From Pseudomonadota bacterium (GTDB lineage Bacteria > Bdellovibrionota > Bacteriovoracia > Bacteriovoracales > Bacteriovoracaceae), in contig JAEYUK010000131.1 in assembly GCA_023432655.1 (NCBI GenBank), forward strand, positions 1-5,867: a stretch of DNA of 5,867 nt, given 5' to 3'. A program made the translations under genes and the position numbers. Under the pieces are notes generated by a model. It worked only from the letters and a program-made list of their open reading frames with translations. It was not told the DNA's origin and searched no databases. Every line of letters begins with the position of its first letter. Within the stretch, counting starts at the first letter, position 1. Shown here one piece after another: positions 5,311 to 5,867 of this stretch.

Positions 5311-5333
5311 GTTGAGAAACTCTATACCTCAAC
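5311..5333. promoter_or_regulatory. dyad in the response regulator promoter region, candidate operator
   Basis: GTTGAG (5311-5316) and CTCAAC (5328-5333) form a perfect 6-bp inverted repeat separated by 11 bp, giving half-site centres 17 bp apart. The dyad spans about -49 to -27 relative to the predicted start of transcription, where a -35 box would be expected. OmpR/PhoB-family regulators often bind their own promoters at repeats of such spacing, so autoregulation is a reasonable inference. The same bases could also form a stem in a tRNA 3' trailer. Confidence 0.4.
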
Positions 5334-5347
5334 TGTTACATCCCGCT

Positions 5348-5353
5348 TATAAT
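5348..5353 (+). promoter_or_regulatory. perfect -10 box of the response regulator gene
   Basis: TATAAT matches the consensus at all six positions and ends 6 bases before the ATG at 5360. With normal -10 to start spacing, transcription would begin at the A of the ATG, giving a leaderless mRNA. No good -35 hexamer is present 16-18 bp upstream (for example TACCTC at 5325-5330), and no Shine-Dalgarno precedes the ATG. Confidence 0.55.
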
Positions 5354-5359
5354 GACTCA

Positions 5360-5867
5360 ATGAAGATTCTAGTCATAGAGGACGATCCTCAAATTAATTC
5401 CTACATCTGTCGAGGGCTAAAAGAATCAGGATATTTCACTGAGAGTTCTTTCGATGGTAAAGATGGCCTCGAGATAATTCAACATGACCCTAAGGTTGAT
5501 CTGGTTATTCTGGATCTTATGCTGCCGAAACTTAGTGGACTTGATCTTCTGACCAAGGTCCGAGAAGAAGGGCATCAAGTTCCCATTATCGTTTTGAGTG
5601 CCAAAAAAACCGTGGATGACCGAGTCCTAGGACTCCAGAATGGGGCGGATGACTACATCGTTAAACCGTTCTCTTTTTCTGAACTCTTGGCGAGAATTCA
5701 GGCGATAACGAGAAGAAAATCTCCTCAAAAAGAAATGCCTACTTCCCTCAACTTTCTAGACATCAAACTTGATCTCTTGGGCCGCAAAGTGACCCGCGGG
5801 GATCAGGAAATTGATCTTCAGGTAAAGGAGTTTCAGCTCCTTGAATACTTAATGAAAAACTCAAACC
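5360..5867 (+). CDS. OmpR/PhoB-family two-component response regulator, 3' end outside the window
   Basis: The visible 169 residues contain a complete receiver domain and the start of a winged-helix DNA-binding domain. The receiver begins MKILVIEDDP with acidic residues Glu7, Asp8 and Asp9. The phosphate-accepting residue is Asp52 (VILDLMLP), the switch Ser is Ser80 (IIVLSAKK), the conserved Lys is Lys102 (DDYIVKPF), and the FSFSELLARI segment follows. From about residue 130 the pattern NFLDIKLDLLGRKVTR, then LQVKEFQLLEYLMKN, matches the N-terminal beta-sheet and first helix of OmpR/PhoB effector domains, most like the CusR/CopR-type regulators. A partner sensor kinase would be expected downstream, outside the window; the signal sensed is unknown. 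The ATG at 5360 is the family-typical start, although it has no ribosome binding site; a consensus -10 box ends 6 bases before it. The tRNA gene lies 79 bp upstream. Confidence 0.95.
   Translation, partial: MKILVIEDDPQINSYICRGLKESGYFTESSFDGKDGLEIIQHDPKVDLVILDLMLPKLSGLDLLTKVREEGHQVPIIVLSAKKTVDDRVLGLQNGADDYIVKPFSFSELLARIQAITRRKSPQKEMPTSLNFLDIKLDLLGRKVTRGDQEIDLQVKEFQLLEYLMKNSN

Noticed and set aside
1..5867. CRISPR array, insertion sequence, prophage or defence island
   Set aside because: No spaced direct repeats, transposase, integrase, terminal inverted repeats or tRNA-flanking duplicated attachment sequence could be found; the genes are mainly housekeeping.

Overview
This window looks like an ordinary chromosomal segment of a Gram-negative bacterium with moderate G+C. 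It carries lipoprotein-free secreted and outer-membrane-type proteins, diaminopimelate biosynthesis and a carotenoid cyclase. The gene content and protein style (a DUF481-like barrel, a short secreted protein ending in an EARxKAKxLAQEELKRF-type tail) suggest a Bdellovibrio/Bacteriovorax-type lineage. That placement is an inference from memory of such proteomes and cannot be proved from this sequence.

Layout, left to right. Bases 1-189 hold the last 62 codons of a Sir2-type NAD-dependent deacylase (+ strand). Its stop region overlaps the 3' end of a convergent small secreted protein gene (179-493, -), whose ribosome binding site lies inside a predicted 10-bp hairpin. Next is an AT-rich, apparently solitary lycopene beta-cyclase gene of the CrtY family (609-1643, -). 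It is divergent from apt, adenine phosphoribosyltransferase (1774-2274, +). A predicted outer-membrane protein (2313-3563, +) follows apt closely; it has a small SH3-like N-terminal domain and a C-terminal beta-barrel. Its stop codon overlaps that of the convergent tlyA rRNA methyltransferase gene (3560-4279, -), which is translationally coupled to the upstream dapF gene (4276-5058, -) through a GTGA overlap. A 145-bp divergent spacer carries a good sigma70-type promoter for a CAT-anticodon tRNA (5204-5280, +). The window ends inside an OmpR/PhoB-family response regulator gene (5360-5867, +, 3' end missing).

How the genes work together. Most are housekeeping genes: purine salvage, lysine/peptidoglycan precursor synthesis, ribosomal RNA modification and a tRNA. 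There is no sign of a mobile element, a CRISPR array or a multi-gene accessory system, and I do not see a convincing new biological system. The points worth a second look are regulatory. The response regulator has a perfect TATAAT placed so that transcription should begin at the A of its ATG (a leaderless mRNA), with a dyad where the -35 box should be. The outer-membrane protein gene shows a weaker version of the same spacing. The small secreted protein gene has a hairpin that would bury its Shine-Dalgarno sequence. The lone crtY gene differs clearly in base composition from its neighbours. No intrinsic terminator was found anywhere in the window.
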